Origin: Rubrobacteraceae bacterium
GTDB lineage: Bacteria > Actinomycetota > Rubrobacteria > Rubrobacterales > Rubrobacteraceae
NCBI GenBank assembly: GCA_030448125.1
Contig: JAUJNO010000015.1
Coordinates: forward strand, 4,584-54,830
Direction of reading: 5' to 3'
Length of the DNA stretch: 50,247 bases
Positions within the stretch are counted from its first letter, which is position 1. Every line of letters starts with the position of its first letter. Made by a program: the position numbers and the translations under genes. This document shows, one piece after another, positions 49,907-50,247 of this stretch. The notes below the pieces were generated by a model. That model saw only the letters and a list, made by a program, of their open reading frames with translations. It searched no databases and was not told where the DNA came from.

Positions 49907-50247
49907 ATCAGTTCGCCTTTAGAGATCGGCGCGACGGTCTCCGTAGAGTTGGCCGCCGCCTCATCCCTGTGTCTGCGCACGTATCTCTACCCGGGGTCAA
50001 GCAGGTTTAACCCGCAAAGACGAATAAATGTGGAGGATGCGGAGGAGCCCGCACTCTCTACCGAGTTTGCTAGAGAGGTTCCTCCCCGACGGGCCGTTCG
50101 CCAACGGCCCGTCGGGGAGGCGCTCGGCCTCTTCTTCCTCCCCGCAACGCGCCCGCGGCTGACGGGCGTGGCCGTCGCCGGAGCCGTTCGAAGTCCCCAG
50201 GTATGGGCGGAACAGATCCATGGGGATCGGCAGGATCACCGTGGAAC
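49907..50247. other. Right-edge region without a confident gene
   Basis: Holds the promoter side of the RsbW-like gene (49907-50000) and a strong hairpin at 50081-50120. The final 100 bp could be the end of a leftward gene or the start of a rightward one (ATG 50219, GGGATCGGCAGGATC), but the window ends too soon to decide. Confidence 0.3.
50081..50120. terminator. Perfect 18-bp inverted repeat
   Basis: CCTCCCCGACGGGCCGTT and AACGGCCCGTCGGGGAGG flank loop CGCC. Followed on the plus strand by GCGCTCGGCCTCTTCTTCC, pyrimidine-rich but not a pure T-run. The stem is very stable and likely ends transcription of a neighbouring gene. Confidence 0.7.

Noticed and set aside
49997..50239. Minus-strand 80-residue open frame at the right edge
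   Set aside because: It crosses a strong terminator-like hairpin and has no recognisable features.

Overview
The window is high-GC actinobacterial chromosome and fits the Rubrobacter lineage best. The assignment is an inference from gene content: a DTD-type proton-pumping rhodopsin beside an Asp23/AmaP envelope-stress operon, a trehalose set (OtsA, OtsB, TreT) with glycerate kinase, a bc-type respiratory operon containing two CydA-like subunits, and a polyphosphate cluster. Intact genes use strong GGAGG-type ribosome sites and many GTG or TTG starts.

Layout. 0-6 kb: proline dehydrogenase (cut by the window edge), an internally deleted amino-acid permease, a CmtR-like metal sensor with a thioredoxin-like partner, a glutathione S-transferase gene with an in-frame TGA at its catalytic position, three small orphan genes, a SAM hydrolase and a LigT-type RNA ligase homologue. 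6-11.7 kb: polyphosphate cluster on the minus strand (ppx, ppk, CYTH-CHAD, sixA). 11.6-14.8 kb: a duplicated segment (5' end of ppx plus a [2Fe-2S] ferredoxin), a broken MAPEG gene and a sortase with a Pro/Glu-rich tail. 15-17 kb: a transhydrogenase gene that joins pntAA directly to the second half of pntB. 17-26.8 kb: corA, an MBL hydrolase, archaeal-type phosphoglycerate mutase with a uracil-DNA glycosylase, coiled-coil proteins, an HD protein, ddl with mscS, and a LON-domain protein.

26.9-32.5 kb is one minus-strand respiratory operon: membrane protein, CydA-like, Rieske, cytochrome b6-like, subunit-IV-like, second CydA-like (frameshifted), and a 43-residue membrane peptide. 33.3-39.2 kb is an accessory and decay zone: a MITE, an ABC exporter pair, a degenerate IS5-type element sharing the MITE ends, a repeated block, and remains of a second NCS2 permease before a 5'-damaged NCS2 permease gene. 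40.5-43.8 kb carries GlsB, Asp23 and AmaP-like proteins, DUF2273 and the rhodopsin. 44-49.3 kb carries glycerate kinase and the trehalose genes, followed by an RsbW-like kinase.

The most unusual observations are: (1) the TGA in the glutathione S-transferase gene, exactly where homologues have catalytic Cys/Ser, followed by a possible SECIS-like hairpin; (2) the bc/bd-like hybrid respiratory operon; (3) two genes whose only plausible start codons are ATA and ATC; (4) several clean gene-internal deletions, which could be real or assembly artefacts; (5) layered remains of duplicated DNA around 35.6-39.2 kb. All identifications come from reading motifs; no database search was run.
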